Source: Motilimonas pumila (lineage in GTDB: Bacteria > Pseudomonadota > Gammaproteobacteria > Enterobacterales > CBDFNC01). From it: DNA of 64,000 bases. Numbering within the stretch: the stretch's first letter is position 1; the number at the start of each line of letters is the position of its first letter. The DNA is taken from contig NZ_QZCH01000010.1 in assembly GCF_003596335.1 (NCBI RefSeq), positions 62,001 through 126,000 of the forward strand, written 5' to 3'. A program made the position numbers and the translations under genes. The notes beneath the pieces were generated by a model, which saw only the letters and a program-made list of their open reading frames with translations, was not told the DNA's origin and ran no database searches. This document shows, piece after piece, positions 45,212 through 53,193 of this stretch.

Positions 45212-46693
45212 ATGAACAATACAGCGGTTCACCCCAATACACACAACAATGGCAAAGTAGCGGTCATTGGCGCTGGCGTAGCTGGCGCAACCATTGCAAT
45301 GCGCTTGGCAGAGTTAGGCGTTCAAGTGAGTCTATTTGAGCAAGGGGTGAGCTTAGTTAACGGGCCGCCTATGTGTCACTTGCATGCCGGTGGCAACTTG
45401 TACCGAGAAATCAGTGACCAACAGTGCCTCAACTTACTCGAGCAATCAATCAATACGGTGCGGCTGTACCAGCATTGTGTCAACGTTCGACCCACGGTGA
45501 TTGCGGTTCCCTCTCAAGACGCGGGTAAACCAGAAGAGTTATTTCCAAGGTTAAATCTGCTGCAGCAAAGATATCATCAACTCGTTGCCGAAGATGTTCG
45601 CAATCAAGTATTGGGTCACCCTGACAATTACTTTTGCAGCTACCAATACCAAGATCTCAAACGACTGGCTGAACGCCCTTTGCCTAGCGTACCATCAAGC
45701 AATGATGATTGGATGGTACCGTTTGCTAAACAAGCCAAATTAGAACAACTGAAATATCCGGTTATTCTAGTACAAGAATACGGCTTAAGTTCGCTGCGTA
45801 TTGCGGCGACTGCAGCGCTTACTTTACAACAATTACCGAATTGCCAAGTGCATACCCAAACCAAGGTTCAAGCCTTATCACAAGCCTCTCATGGCTGGTC
45901 GTTGAGCTACCAGAATCAAGGTGCTAGCACTTGCACAGAAAGTTTTGACTTTGTGGTGAATGCCAGCGGCTTTCGCAGTGGTCACGTTGACAACATGGCT
46001 CAGTTCAAACGCCAACGTATAGTGGAGTTCAAAGCCGCTTACCTCACTTGGTGGCAAACTCCGGCAATTTGGCCTGAAGTGATTTTTCATGGTGAACGTG
46101 GAACCCCTCAAGGCATGGCGCAATTAACGCCATACTGTAACGGATTGTTTCAACTACACGGCATGACCAAACACATCACCCTGTTTAAAGGCGGCTTAGT
46201 AAACTCGAGCAATGATGATGCTCAACCTGCACTGCCGACACCTTTATTGAGCAAAATTGAACAGCAGTGGCCCGAACTAGAGCTGCAGCAACGAACCCAT
46301 GCGGCAATTGAACACTTGGCTCAGTTTATCGGGCCTTTTGCCAGTGCAAAATTAGCGGCAAAGCCTTTGTACGGGGCGCAGCAAATTCCAGGTGAAGACT
46401 CCAGTTTGCGCGCTGCAGCGGTCAGTTTTGAGGGGGAACATTACGCCAGGGCCGAAATTGTTAAAGCTTCGTCTGCTCTTAGCAGTGCCAATGTGATTTT
46501 AGAGCGCCTGATTCACCTTGGATTAGCAAAGGACACTCGACAAGATTTGGAGCGAGACTTTAAAGTCGCTCAGAAGTTAACCGAGCATGCGGTCATCAGT
46601 CATGCCATTAAGTTAGCCAAGCAGCGGGATTACCCTAGCGCACTCGCCCTGCCCTACCATGCTGGTTATAACCACCCCGCTCAAGTCAGTTAA
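45212..46693 (+). CDS. FAD-dependent oxidoreductase (DAO-like), unknown substrate
   Basis: A 493-residue cytoplasmic flavoprotein. The N-terminal dinucleotide motif VAVIGAGVAGATIAMRLAELG (begins near residue 16) with the downstream acidic FEQG fits FAD binding; the central FDFVVNASGFRSG resembles the second ATG-type motif. The C-terminal part has no substrate signature I know. A TTG six codons upstream extends the frame, but ATG at 45212 is preferred. It stands alone, with a hairpin 30 bases downstream. Confidence 0.8.
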   Translation: MNNTAVHPNTHNNGKVAVIGAGVAGATIAMRLAELGVQVSLFEQGVSLVNGPPMCHLHAGGNLYREISDQQCLNLLEQSINTVRLYQHCVNVRPTVIAVPSQDAGKPEELFPRLNLLQQRYHQLVAEDVRNQVLGHPDNYFCSYQYQDLKRLAERPLPSVPSSNDDWMVPFAKQAKLEQLKYPVILVQEYGLSSLRIAATAALTLQQLPNCQVHTQTKVQALSQASHGWSLSYQNQGASTCTESFDFVVNASGFRSGHVDNMAQFKRQRIVEFKAAYLTWWQTPAIWPEVIFHGERGTPQGMAQLTPYCNGLFQLHGMTKHITLFKGGLVNSSNDDAQPALPTPLLSKIEQQWPELELQQRTHAAIEHLAQFIGPFASAKLAAKPLYGAQQIPGEDSSLRAAAVSFEGEHYARAEIVKASSALSSANVILERLIHLGLAKDTRQDLERDFKVAQKLTEHAVISHAIKLAKQRDYPSALALPYHAGYNHPAQVS

Positions 46694-46721
46694 AGACAAT
46701 ATAATGGGTTATTGAGGCGCA

Positions 46722-46743
46722 TTCGCGCCTCAACGCCCAGGCC
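46722..46743 (+). terminator. Hairpin after the FAD oxidoreductase gene
   Basis: Nine-base stem TTGAGGCGC/GCGCCTCAA with an ATTC loop. No T run follows; termination is likely but not certain. Confidence 0.55.
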
Positions 46744-46851
46744 TTGATGTCAGAAAAATATGTTTTTATGGAACTTTTTGATAAAATCGCTCACCAAATA
46801 AACAAAGCAATATAAATATCAATTGGTTAACTGTATGAACTTGAGGTTAGG

Positions 46852-47346
46852 ATGTTAAAGCGCCTATTAAAAAGCGGTTGCATTGTGTTATTTGCGAGCT
46901 TGGTTTCGTGTACCAGCATTGCCAAAGAAAGCGAGCAAGACGCCATGATCCAATACGCACGTCAATACATAGGCGTGGATTACTTGTGGGGAGGCGCTAG
47001 CCCTAAAGGATTTGATTGCTCGGGCTACATTCAATACGTCTACAACAAATACGACATCAATATTCCTCGCACCACTCGAGGTTATACCGACCTTTATCAA
47101 TACTCGGTGCCGCTGCGAGAAGCACAAGTCGGCGATTTAATTGTATTTACTGGAACCGACGCTAAAAAGCGCGTCCCAGGCCACGCAGGTATTATTAGTC
47201 ACATTGAAGAAGGTAAGTTACTCTTCTTACATAGTTCATCATCTAAAAAGCATTACGGTGTGACTGAAACCAATTATTACAAGAGCGGTTACCCAAAGCG
47301 CTTTTTAACCGTAATTCGACTTCCTCAATCCTCTCAAGAAGCATAA
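46852..47346 (+). CDS. NlpC/P60 (C40) peptidase lipoprotein
   Basis: A 164-residue peptidoglycan endopeptidase, probably cutting the D-Glu-meso-DAP bond. It has a signal peptide with lipobox L17-V18-S19-C20, and the C40 catalytic triad Cys56 (FDCSG), His111 (PGHAGI) and His127 (FLHSS). Size and order match NlpC/Spr-type envelope lipoproteins. The start has a clear signal peptide but only a weak ribosome binding site. A large inverted repeat follows before the kinase gene. Confidence 0.9.
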   Translation: MLKRLLKSGCIVLFASLVSCTSIAKESEQDAMIQYARQYIGVDYLWGGASPKGFDCSGYIQYVYNKYDINIPRTTRGYTDLYQYSVPLREAQVGDLIVFTGTDAKKRVPGHAGIISHIEEGKLLFLHSSSSKKHYGVTETNYYKSGYPKRFLTVIRLPQSSQEA

Positions 47347-47370
47347 TACGGCTATAATCTACTACAATGA

Positions 47371-47410
47371 GTTAAGCTAATTATTCAATAAAACCAATAA
47401 TTAGCTTAAC
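47371..47410 (+). terminator. Perfect 15-base AT-rich inverted repeat between NlpC/P60 and kinase genes
   Basis: Arms GTTAAGCTAATTATT and AATAATTAGCTTAAC, ten-base loop, then TTTCT. It can be the terminator of the peptidase gene or a binding site for the kinase promoter. Confidence 0.6.
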
Positions 47411-47473
47411 TTTCTGTGGTTCAGTAAAGTGAAATTTTGCTCGCTGACATACAGCTTGATGATGGAATGAGCC

Positions 47474-49411
47474 ATGCCTAAACTGATTACTTTTTCTGAC
47501 GATACTGATGAGTTCTTTGACCGCTCGACCACGACGGACAGTGAATTTTATCGCCAGTTGTTTAAGTTAAATGTGTTAGCCATTGAGCTATCTGCGGTAA
47601 GCAGCGTGGATGAGCTTTACAAAAAAGCGGTAGAATTTGGTCACGTTGAACTGCAGCTTGACCGCGTAGGCATCTTGCTACTGGATAAAGACAATAACCG
47701 CATGCTTGGTACTTGGGGAGTCGGTACTGAGGGTAAAGTTCGCAGTGAACACGGTCTCAATGCGCCACTGCAAAAAAGTTTGTTAACCATCATTGAAGAA
47801 GTTTCTACTAAGGGCAAGGTCTGTGTCTGGGTTGACCAAGACTTGTTAGAGTTTAGCAATGAAACCGACATTGCAGTGGTCGGCAGTGGTTGGAATGCCG
47901 CAATTGCTTTTTGGGAACAAGATGAAGTGATAGGCTGGGTTGCCTGCGACAATTTAATCAACAAACAGCCCTTCAAGCCCTATCAGAATCATATACTAAG
48001 GCTCTTTGGCACCTTAGTGGGTGAGCTTATCATCCGTAAACGCACTGAAATGCGCCTCAATCAGCTTAATCAAGAATTAGAGCAGCAAGTTTATCAACGA
48101 ACCCAAGATTTACAGTTTGCCAAGCAGCAAGCTGACCATGCTACCAAAAGTAAATCACTCTTCTTACAAAACATTACCCATGAGCTCAAAACGCCTCTGA
48201 ACAGTGTTCTGGGTCGTCTGCACTTACTCGATTGTGACATCATGAGCCATCACAACCAAAGCCAGGTAAAAGGCATTCAAAAATCTGCTCAAGCTCTTTC
48301 TGTGTTGATAGGCGATTTGGTGCAGGTGGCTAATATCGAAAAAGACATGGGCGAGATCCAATCCGTACCCTGCAATATTGACGAGCTGTTACAAGGCTTG
48401 TTTGATGATTTAAAACCCAAGGCACAACATAAGCGGTTGCCGCTCATTTTTAACCTCGCCGCCGACGTGCCGCAGGTCATTTATAATGACGCTGAAAAGC
48501 TGGCGACACTATTGCGCCAGCTGATTGATAATGCGATAAAGTTCACCTTGACCGGCCAAGTTACCGTGAACATTTATCGACAAAATAACGGCTTAGAGTT
48601 TGCGATTACGGACACCGGGATTGGTATTGCAGAAGAGGCGCAGCAAACCCTGTTTGATCGCTTTGAACAATTGGATGCTGGCGCTAATAGGGCCTTTAAT
48701 GGCATAGGTGTGGGGCTGTCTCTGGCCCATAGTTTGAGCGTGATCTTAGGCGCAAAGCTAAGTTGCAACAGCCAGTTAGGCGTGGGTAGCTGTTTTCGCT
48801 TATTGTTGCCGACTCAATGCAGCAGTCGCCCCGCAGCTCCTCGCCAACAAAAAATATTATTGCTCGCTCGGTATGAATGGTTACAAAACTTGTTACTTAG
48901 AGCGAATGCAGATATTGAAGTCCTGCACAGCGCAACGCCTCTCAGCGTCGACCAAGCATTGCAGCAACAAGTGTTTGATGCGGTTATTTGTGATCCCGAC
49001 AATATTGACTGGCAACAAGCGGGTTGGCCTCCCTGTCTGCTGGTTAGCGAGCATAATGATGACCAAGGTAAAACCTCTCCTATTTGCCTACGCGCACCTT
49101 TTACGGCAACAACTCTATTTGATAATTTAGCCACAGACCAAGCGCCAACGAGTCACCACGACGGTGAAGTGAAAGAGCTCTCGGACCTTGCCTTGCAACA
49201 ATGCTTACAACAACTAACGGAGCATGTTGAAGGGTATAGTATCGAAGCTATGACAGCGATAGCGCCTTTGCTGTCACATAGTCGAGCAACTGCGAATGAT
49301 GACGTTAATCATTGCTTGATGCGAATAGAGCGCGCGCTTAACGATTATGATTTTGACATTGCCCGTGAGCACTGTCTAGCGCTCACAGACCTGATTCACA
49401 AAGGTAGCTAA
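47474..49411 (+). CDS. GAF-domain sensor histidine kinase with a degenerate C-terminal receiver
   Basis: A 645-residue cytoplasmic kinase: GAF sensor (about 40-185), coiled coil (190-225), HisKA with phospho-His236 in NITHELKTPLN, HATPase (about 345-450, with DNAIKF, DTGIGI and GVGLSLA boxes), then a receiver-like domain (about 460-560). The receiver lacks the acidic pair near its start (LLLARYEW) and has Arg where the conserved Lys should be (CLRAPF), so it probably cannot be phosphorylated normally. The last 80 residues are helical without a clear Hpt His. No membrane segment and no response regulator adjacent. It converges with the adhesin operon, 3 bases between stops. Confidence 0.9.
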   Translation: MPKLITFSDDTDEFFDRSTTTDSEFYRQLFKLNVLAIELSAVSSVDELYKKAVEFGHVELQLDRVGILLLDKDNNRMLGTWGVGTEGKVRSEHGLNAPLQKSLLTIIEEVSTKGKVCVWVDQDLLEFSNETDIAVVGSGWNAAIAFWEQDEVIGWVACDNLINKQPFKPYQNHILRLFGTLVGELIIRKRTEMRLNQLNQELEQQVYQRTQDLQFAKQQADHATKSKSLFLQNITHELKTPLNSVLGRLHLLDCDIMSHHNQSQVKGIQKSAQALSVLIGDLVQVANIEKDMGEIQSVPCNIDELLQGLFDDLKPKAQHKRLPLIFNLAADVPQVIYNDAEKLATLLRQLIDNAIKFTLTGQVTVNIYRQNNGLEFAITDTGIGIAEEAQQTLFDRFEQLDAGANRAFNGIGVGLSLAHSLSVILGAKLSCNSQLGVGSCFRLLLPTQCSSRPAAPRQQKILLLARYEWLQNLLLRANADIEVLHSATPLSVDQALQQQVFDAVICDPDNIDWQQAGWPPCLLVSEHNDDQGKTSPICLRAPFTATTLFDNLATDQAPTSHHDGEVKELSDLALQQCLQQLTEHVEGYSIEAMTAIAPLLSHSRATANDDVNHCLMRIERALNDYDFDIAREHCLALTDLIHKGS

Positions 49412-49414
49412 CGC

Positions 49415-49954
49415 TTAGCGATAGCCCCCCTCAAATTGCGGACTCGCCAGACCTAAGCTGACTCGATTACTTTGCTGCAACTGCGAGGGAATACCGACTA
49501 GCCCCTGCGAGGCTAAGTTGTCTTGGCCTTGCTGGTTGGCGTATTTCGCAAACTCAATTCCGGCCTGCCCCACCGCTGTCTTGTTTACATACAAGTACAG
49601 CAAAGGCTGTCCAGCACGAGTAGAAAACAGTTCCGCTTTTTGTTGCTCTGAAACTTCAGCCTCAGGGTTAAACGCCGCCAATGTCAATTGAACCGGCTTT
49701 TCGCCATAATTGAGAAAGTAATCGGCGAGTATTTCATCGCTCCACTTTTTTGAGCTTAGCAGTAAGCCGGCTTTTCCCGACACTAAGTCAGCGATACCGC
49801 CCTGTTGCAACTCAATTTGCTTGCCTGAATGCTGCTGATAAGCTTTTAATAATGCACTGGCATCAAGCTGAGATTGGTTGATTAACGCTAAATTCTCTGC
49901 GCATACCCCAGCGGATATACCTATCAAGGCTAAACCAAGGATTAATGGTTTCAT
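49415..49954 (-). CDS. Small periplasmic protein of the adhesin secretion operon, unknown function
   Basis: A 179-residue exported protein with a signal peptide (1-19, ending VCA). The mature part has a type of fold pattern seen in half of a phosphate/solute-binding protein (LLKAYQQHSGKQIELQQGG, then a C-terminal KYANQQGQDNLASQGLVGIP stretch), but it is too short for a complete binding protein. The ATG at 49954 has AAGGAGGG upstream and begins 1 base past the OmpA-family stop, so it is translated with the secretion genes. I know no function; adhesin quality control or attachment sensing are guesses. Confidence 0.75.
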   Translation of the reverse strand: MKPLILGLALIGISAGVCAENLALINQSQLDASALLKAYQQHSGKQIELQQGGIADLVSGKAGLLLSSKKWSDEILADYFLNYGEKPVQLTLAAFNPEAEVSEQQKAELFSTRAGQPLLYLYVNKTAVGQAGIEFAKYANQQGQDNLASQGLVGIPSQLQQSNRVSLGLASPQFEGGYR

Positions 49955-49955
49955 C

Positions 49956-50561
49956 TTAACGCCCTCCTTTAGCTTTATCTGCTCGCTCTTGGGAGCTATA
50001 AATATTCCATTCACTGGTAACGCTGTGTTCATTGTGGCTAATTACCGCAATGGTGCGCCGCTGACGTTTCTTTAGGTATTGGGTCAGATTAGTATCTTGG
50101 TTAAATACTTGAGTTTCAATGCGAGAGCTGCTGACGCCTTGCTGCATCAAAGCAGCTTTCACAGCTTGATTACGCCGCTCGGCTAACGCCGAGTTATAAC
50201 TTAATGACCCTTCGCTGCTCGTATCCCCCACCAAAATCACTTTAGCTTGAGGCTTTTGCTGTAAAATGGTCTTAATTTCGGCCACTTGGCCTTTTTGGCT
50301 AGGGCGGATAACAGATTGGTTATAGTCAAACTCCACCACGACACGATCAATTTGATCGATAAGTGCCCATAGCGCGCAGCCTTGGTTGTCTACCGCCGCG
50401 ATATCAGGTGTTTGTTGACACAAGTCTCTTTGATTAATGATGCCGTCTTGGTCGTCATCTCGCAAATCAGAGTACTGGTAAGTATCAACCTTAGGGTCAG
50501 CCATTTGCACACACGCCGCCAGAGGTAACACGGCCAACAGGGTCAATAGTTTATTACTCAT
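49956..50561 (-). CDS. OmpA-family lipoprotein of the adhesin operon
   Basis: A 201-residue lipoprotein (lipobox ending LAAC17) with a short Asp-rich calcium-type repeat (DLRDDDQDGIINQRD, residues 32-46) and an OmpA-type peptidoglycan-binding domain (about 70-175, with FDYNQSVIRP and the conserved NSALAERRNQAVKAAL helix). In Shewanella-type bpfA operons an OmpA-like gene follows aggA (tolC-like), as here. It overlaps the tolC-like stop by 8 bases. Probably anchors the secretion channel to the wall. Confidence 0.9.
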   Translation of the reverse strand: MSNKLLTLLAVLPLAACVQMADPKVDTYQYSDLRDDDQDGIINQRDLCQQTPDIAAVDNQGCALWALIDQIDRVVVEFDYNQSVIRPSQKGQVAEIKTILQQKPQAKVILVGDTSSEGSLSYNSALAERRNQAVKAALMQQGVSSSRIETQVFNQDTNLTQYLKKRQRRTIAVISHNEHSVTSEWNIYSSQERADKAKGGR

Positions 50562-51864
50562 GACTGATCACCTTTTGTTGCCATTGTTGCGGATAAGCCA
50601 CACGCATAGAATAACCTAAGCGACCGGTTGCATTTAATAAACGGTAACTGGCCAGCCTTTGATTATAGTAAGTATCAATGTAATTTTTACGGGCCAGGAA
50701 GACTTCAACTTTAGCGTCTAACACGTCTAGTAACGACCGCCTTCCTAGGTCAAACTGTTCGATATAACCCAGTTGAGCCTGCATTGCTGAGTCGACATTT
50801 TGTTGTAATAACGCGAGCTGTTGGTATTGCAGCTCCCAGGCATTCCAAGATAAACGCGTACCTTCAGTTACCTGTTGCTCGGTGCGCATGCGAATGGCTC
50901 GAGCTTCTTGTTTACGCCAACTCGATGCTTCAGACCTTGCAGTCGTCGCACCACCATTGTACAAGTCGTAACTGACGGTCAGCATCACTCTTGCGTCTTG
51001 GTCTTTGCCCGGGATCCCTCCGATATCGTCATTGTGATTGGCGTGTACCTCAAGGTTTAATTTCGGATAGAAGTCGGCTTCTTCACGCTTCATTTCTTTA
51101 TGAGCGGCGTCCATATCGGCAATAGCGGCTTTAATTTCCGGGTGGCTTTCAAGGGCCATGGTGATCGCATCTTGCTCAGAAGCCGGCAGCAGAGCTTGAT
51201 CCACCTTAGGTTCAATCAGCTCTTTCGCATCACGCCCCACCAGCTTGTAAAACTCTACTTGTTTATCCATTAAGTTGTTTTTGGCCGCAATAAGCGACGA
51301 CTTAGATGTCGCTACCCGAGCCGAAATTTGAGCCAAATCAGAGCGGCTGCTCAGGCCTTTTTTCTGGCGGGTTTCAATGTCTTTATACACTTGTTCATGG
51401 TCTGCGACATTACGCTCAGTCAGCTCTAAAAAGGCTTGTGCCTTAAGCAACTCGAGGTAAACCCGGGTAACATCCAAGGCGAGGTTTTCAGCGTCAGATA
51501 TTAAGGTTAAGCGTTCAGACTCGGCCTCAAATGATAGCCTTTCGACTTCCGATACCGTGCCAAAGCCGTTGAATAAATTTTGTACCGCTTTAACCCCCAG
51601 CTCTTTGCGGGTTAAGTCTTCATCCACCCTGTCACCTGAGTTATATTTGGTGTCTTCGTAGCCTATTGCACCGTATAAGTTGACCGAAGGGTAATACTCC
51701 CCTTCTGCGGCACGTTTATCTTTTAAAAAAGCTGAAAATTTTGCGTATTGCTGGGCTATGATCGGGTTGTTCGACATAGCACTGGCAACCGACTCTTCTA
51801 ATGTTTGGCTAAACGCTGGCGCTGACGCCAACATGGATGCAGCCAATGCAATCACTGAGCGCAT
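50554..51864 (-). CDS. TolC-family outer-membrane channel (AggA/LapE-like)
   Basis: A 436-residue type I secretion outer-membrane component. Signal peptide (1-19), then the two TolC repeats of long helices and strand pairs (SMSNNPIIAQQ near 30-40; ESHPEIKAAIADMD near 235-248; FDLGRRSLLDVLDAKVE near 375-391). Length matches AggA/LapE. It lies 12 bases after the HlyD-type gene in the operon. Confidence 0.94.
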   Translation of the reverse strand: MRSVIALAASMLASAPAFSQTLEESVASAMSNNPIIAQQYAKFSAFLKDKRAAEGEYYPSVNLYGAIGYEDTKYNSGDRVDEDLTRKELGVKAVQNLFNGFGTVSEVERLSFEAESERLTLISDAENLALDVTRVYLELLKAQAFLELTERNVADHEQVYKDIETRQKKGLSSRSDLAQISARVATSKSSLIAAKNNLMDKQVEFYKLVGRDAKELIEPKVDQALLPASEQDAITMALESHPEIKAAIADMDAAHKEMKREEADFYPKLNLEVHANHNDDIGGIPGKDQDARVMLTVSYDLYNGGATTARSEASSWRKQEARAIRMRTEQQVTEGTRLSWNAWELQYQQLALLQQNVDSAMQAQLGYIEQFDLGRRSLLDVLDAKVEVFLARKNYIDTYYNQRLASYRLLNATGRLGYSMRVAYPQQWQQKVISHE

Positions 51865-51876
51865 GTGTTTTCCTTA

Positions 51877-53193
51877 TTATGGTTCCCTTAACGCCGTCGC
51901 CTTTGCGCGTAACAAAGGCTTAAGCCAATAATTCAAAACTGTTTTCTTGCCAGTTAAAATATCAACACTGGCTTGCATGCCAGGGATGATTTCAAATTGC
52001 ACTTGCTCGGATGACGTTTCTATGTGTGCTTGATAATAAGTGGTGCCATCTTCATCTTGTAATGCGTCAGCACTGACATAGGTCACCTGACCTTTTTCAC
52101 CGCCATAAATCACAAAATCATAGGCGGTAAACTTAATATTCGCGGCCAATCCAGGGCGAATATATGCGATATCTTTGGGCTGGATCCGCGTCTCTATAAT
52201 CAACTTGTCGCTCATAGGAACAATTTCCATGATGGACTCGCCCGGTTTAATAACCCCGCCCAAAGTTCGCCGAGATATGTCCTTCACCTTGCCAGCTAAG
52301 GGTGAATACAGCGCGGTTCGCTCCAACTGGTCAGCCAAAGCAGGCTGGCTTTGTTGCAACTGCACTAACTGATTTCGGGCTTTGGTCAGTTCACTTAACG
52401 CTTGTGTCCTGAACTCTCGAGCCAAATTTCGCAAATCGGTAATGGCTTCATCACGAGCCGCAGACAGTTTATTTTCATTCAGGCGCGAGCTGCTGACATC
52501 ACCTTTAAGGCGAATTTGATCCCGTTGCAGTTTCAGTAACTCAACTTCCGCAATGGCACCACTTTCGACGCTGGCAGCGGTTAATCTAAGCTCTTCATTC
52601 ACCAAACGCAGACTTTGCCGTAAGGTCGTCGTATGACTTTTTGCTTCATTAAGCGCCTGCACCGCTTGTTCTATCTGTTGTTGCTCTTGCTCCAAGCGTG
52701 CAGTCAGTTGCCCTAACCTTTCTTGGTATTCAGCTTGTACCCTAAGACTAGTCAAAGAGTTTAGGTTTTCCACTTTTATTTCAACAGGTTGAACAACCAC
52801 TCTGTCTTGCCATTTAGGCAAGGTTTTATCCAGCAAAACGCTCTGCAACTCTGCTTCTAAGCGCACAATTTGACTGATGAGCGCTTGCTCTTGTTCTGCG
52901 CCTTCCTGAAAAGCGGCTTTAAAGCGAGTATTATCTAGCGTTGCCAGTAACTGGCCTTCTTCCACTACCTGCCCTTGTTTGACATTAACATCGGTTAAAA
53001 TGCCCCCCTCTAAACTTTGAATTTGCTGAATGGCTTGCGCCGGTACGACTTTTCCTTCGCCCACTACCACTTCATCCAATTCGGCCCAGTGAGCCCATGC
53101 CACTAGGGTGATAATCAATGCCAGGAAAATCCAAATAATACGGCGCGAGCGGCGCGCTTTAATTTGCTGCTGCCAGTACAAAGGAGTACTCAT
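51877..53193 (-). CDS. HlyD-family membrane fusion protein (LapC-like)
   Basis: A 438-residue periplasmic adaptor linking ABC transporter and TolC. One membrane helix (about 18-37), then a lipoyl-like/beta-barrel split by a long coiled-coil hairpin (about 95-285), and the C-terminal barrel region with VVYGGEKGQVTYVSADAL. Its ATG overlaps the transporter stop by four bases. Confidence 0.95.
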   Translation of the reverse strand: MSTPLYWQQQIKARRSRRIIWIFLALIITLVAWAHWAELDEVVVGEGKVVPAQAIQQIQSLEGGILTDVNVKQGQVVEEGQLLATLDNTRFKAAFQEGAEQEQALISQIVRLEAELQSVLLDKTLPKWQDRVVVQPVEIKVENLNSLTSLRVQAEYQERLGQLTARLEQEQQQIEQAVQALNEAKSHTTTLRQSLRLVNEELRLTAASVESGAIAEVELLKLQRDQIRLKGDVSSSRLNENKLSAARDEAITDLRNLAREFRTQALSELTKARNQLVQLQQSQPALADQLERTALYSPLAGKVKDISRRTLGGVIKPGESIMEIVPMSDKLIIETRIQPKDIAYIRPGLAANIKFTAYDFVIYGGEKGQVTYVSADALQDEDGTTYYQAHIETSSEQVQFEIIPGMQASVDILTGKKTVLNYWLKPLLRAKATALREP

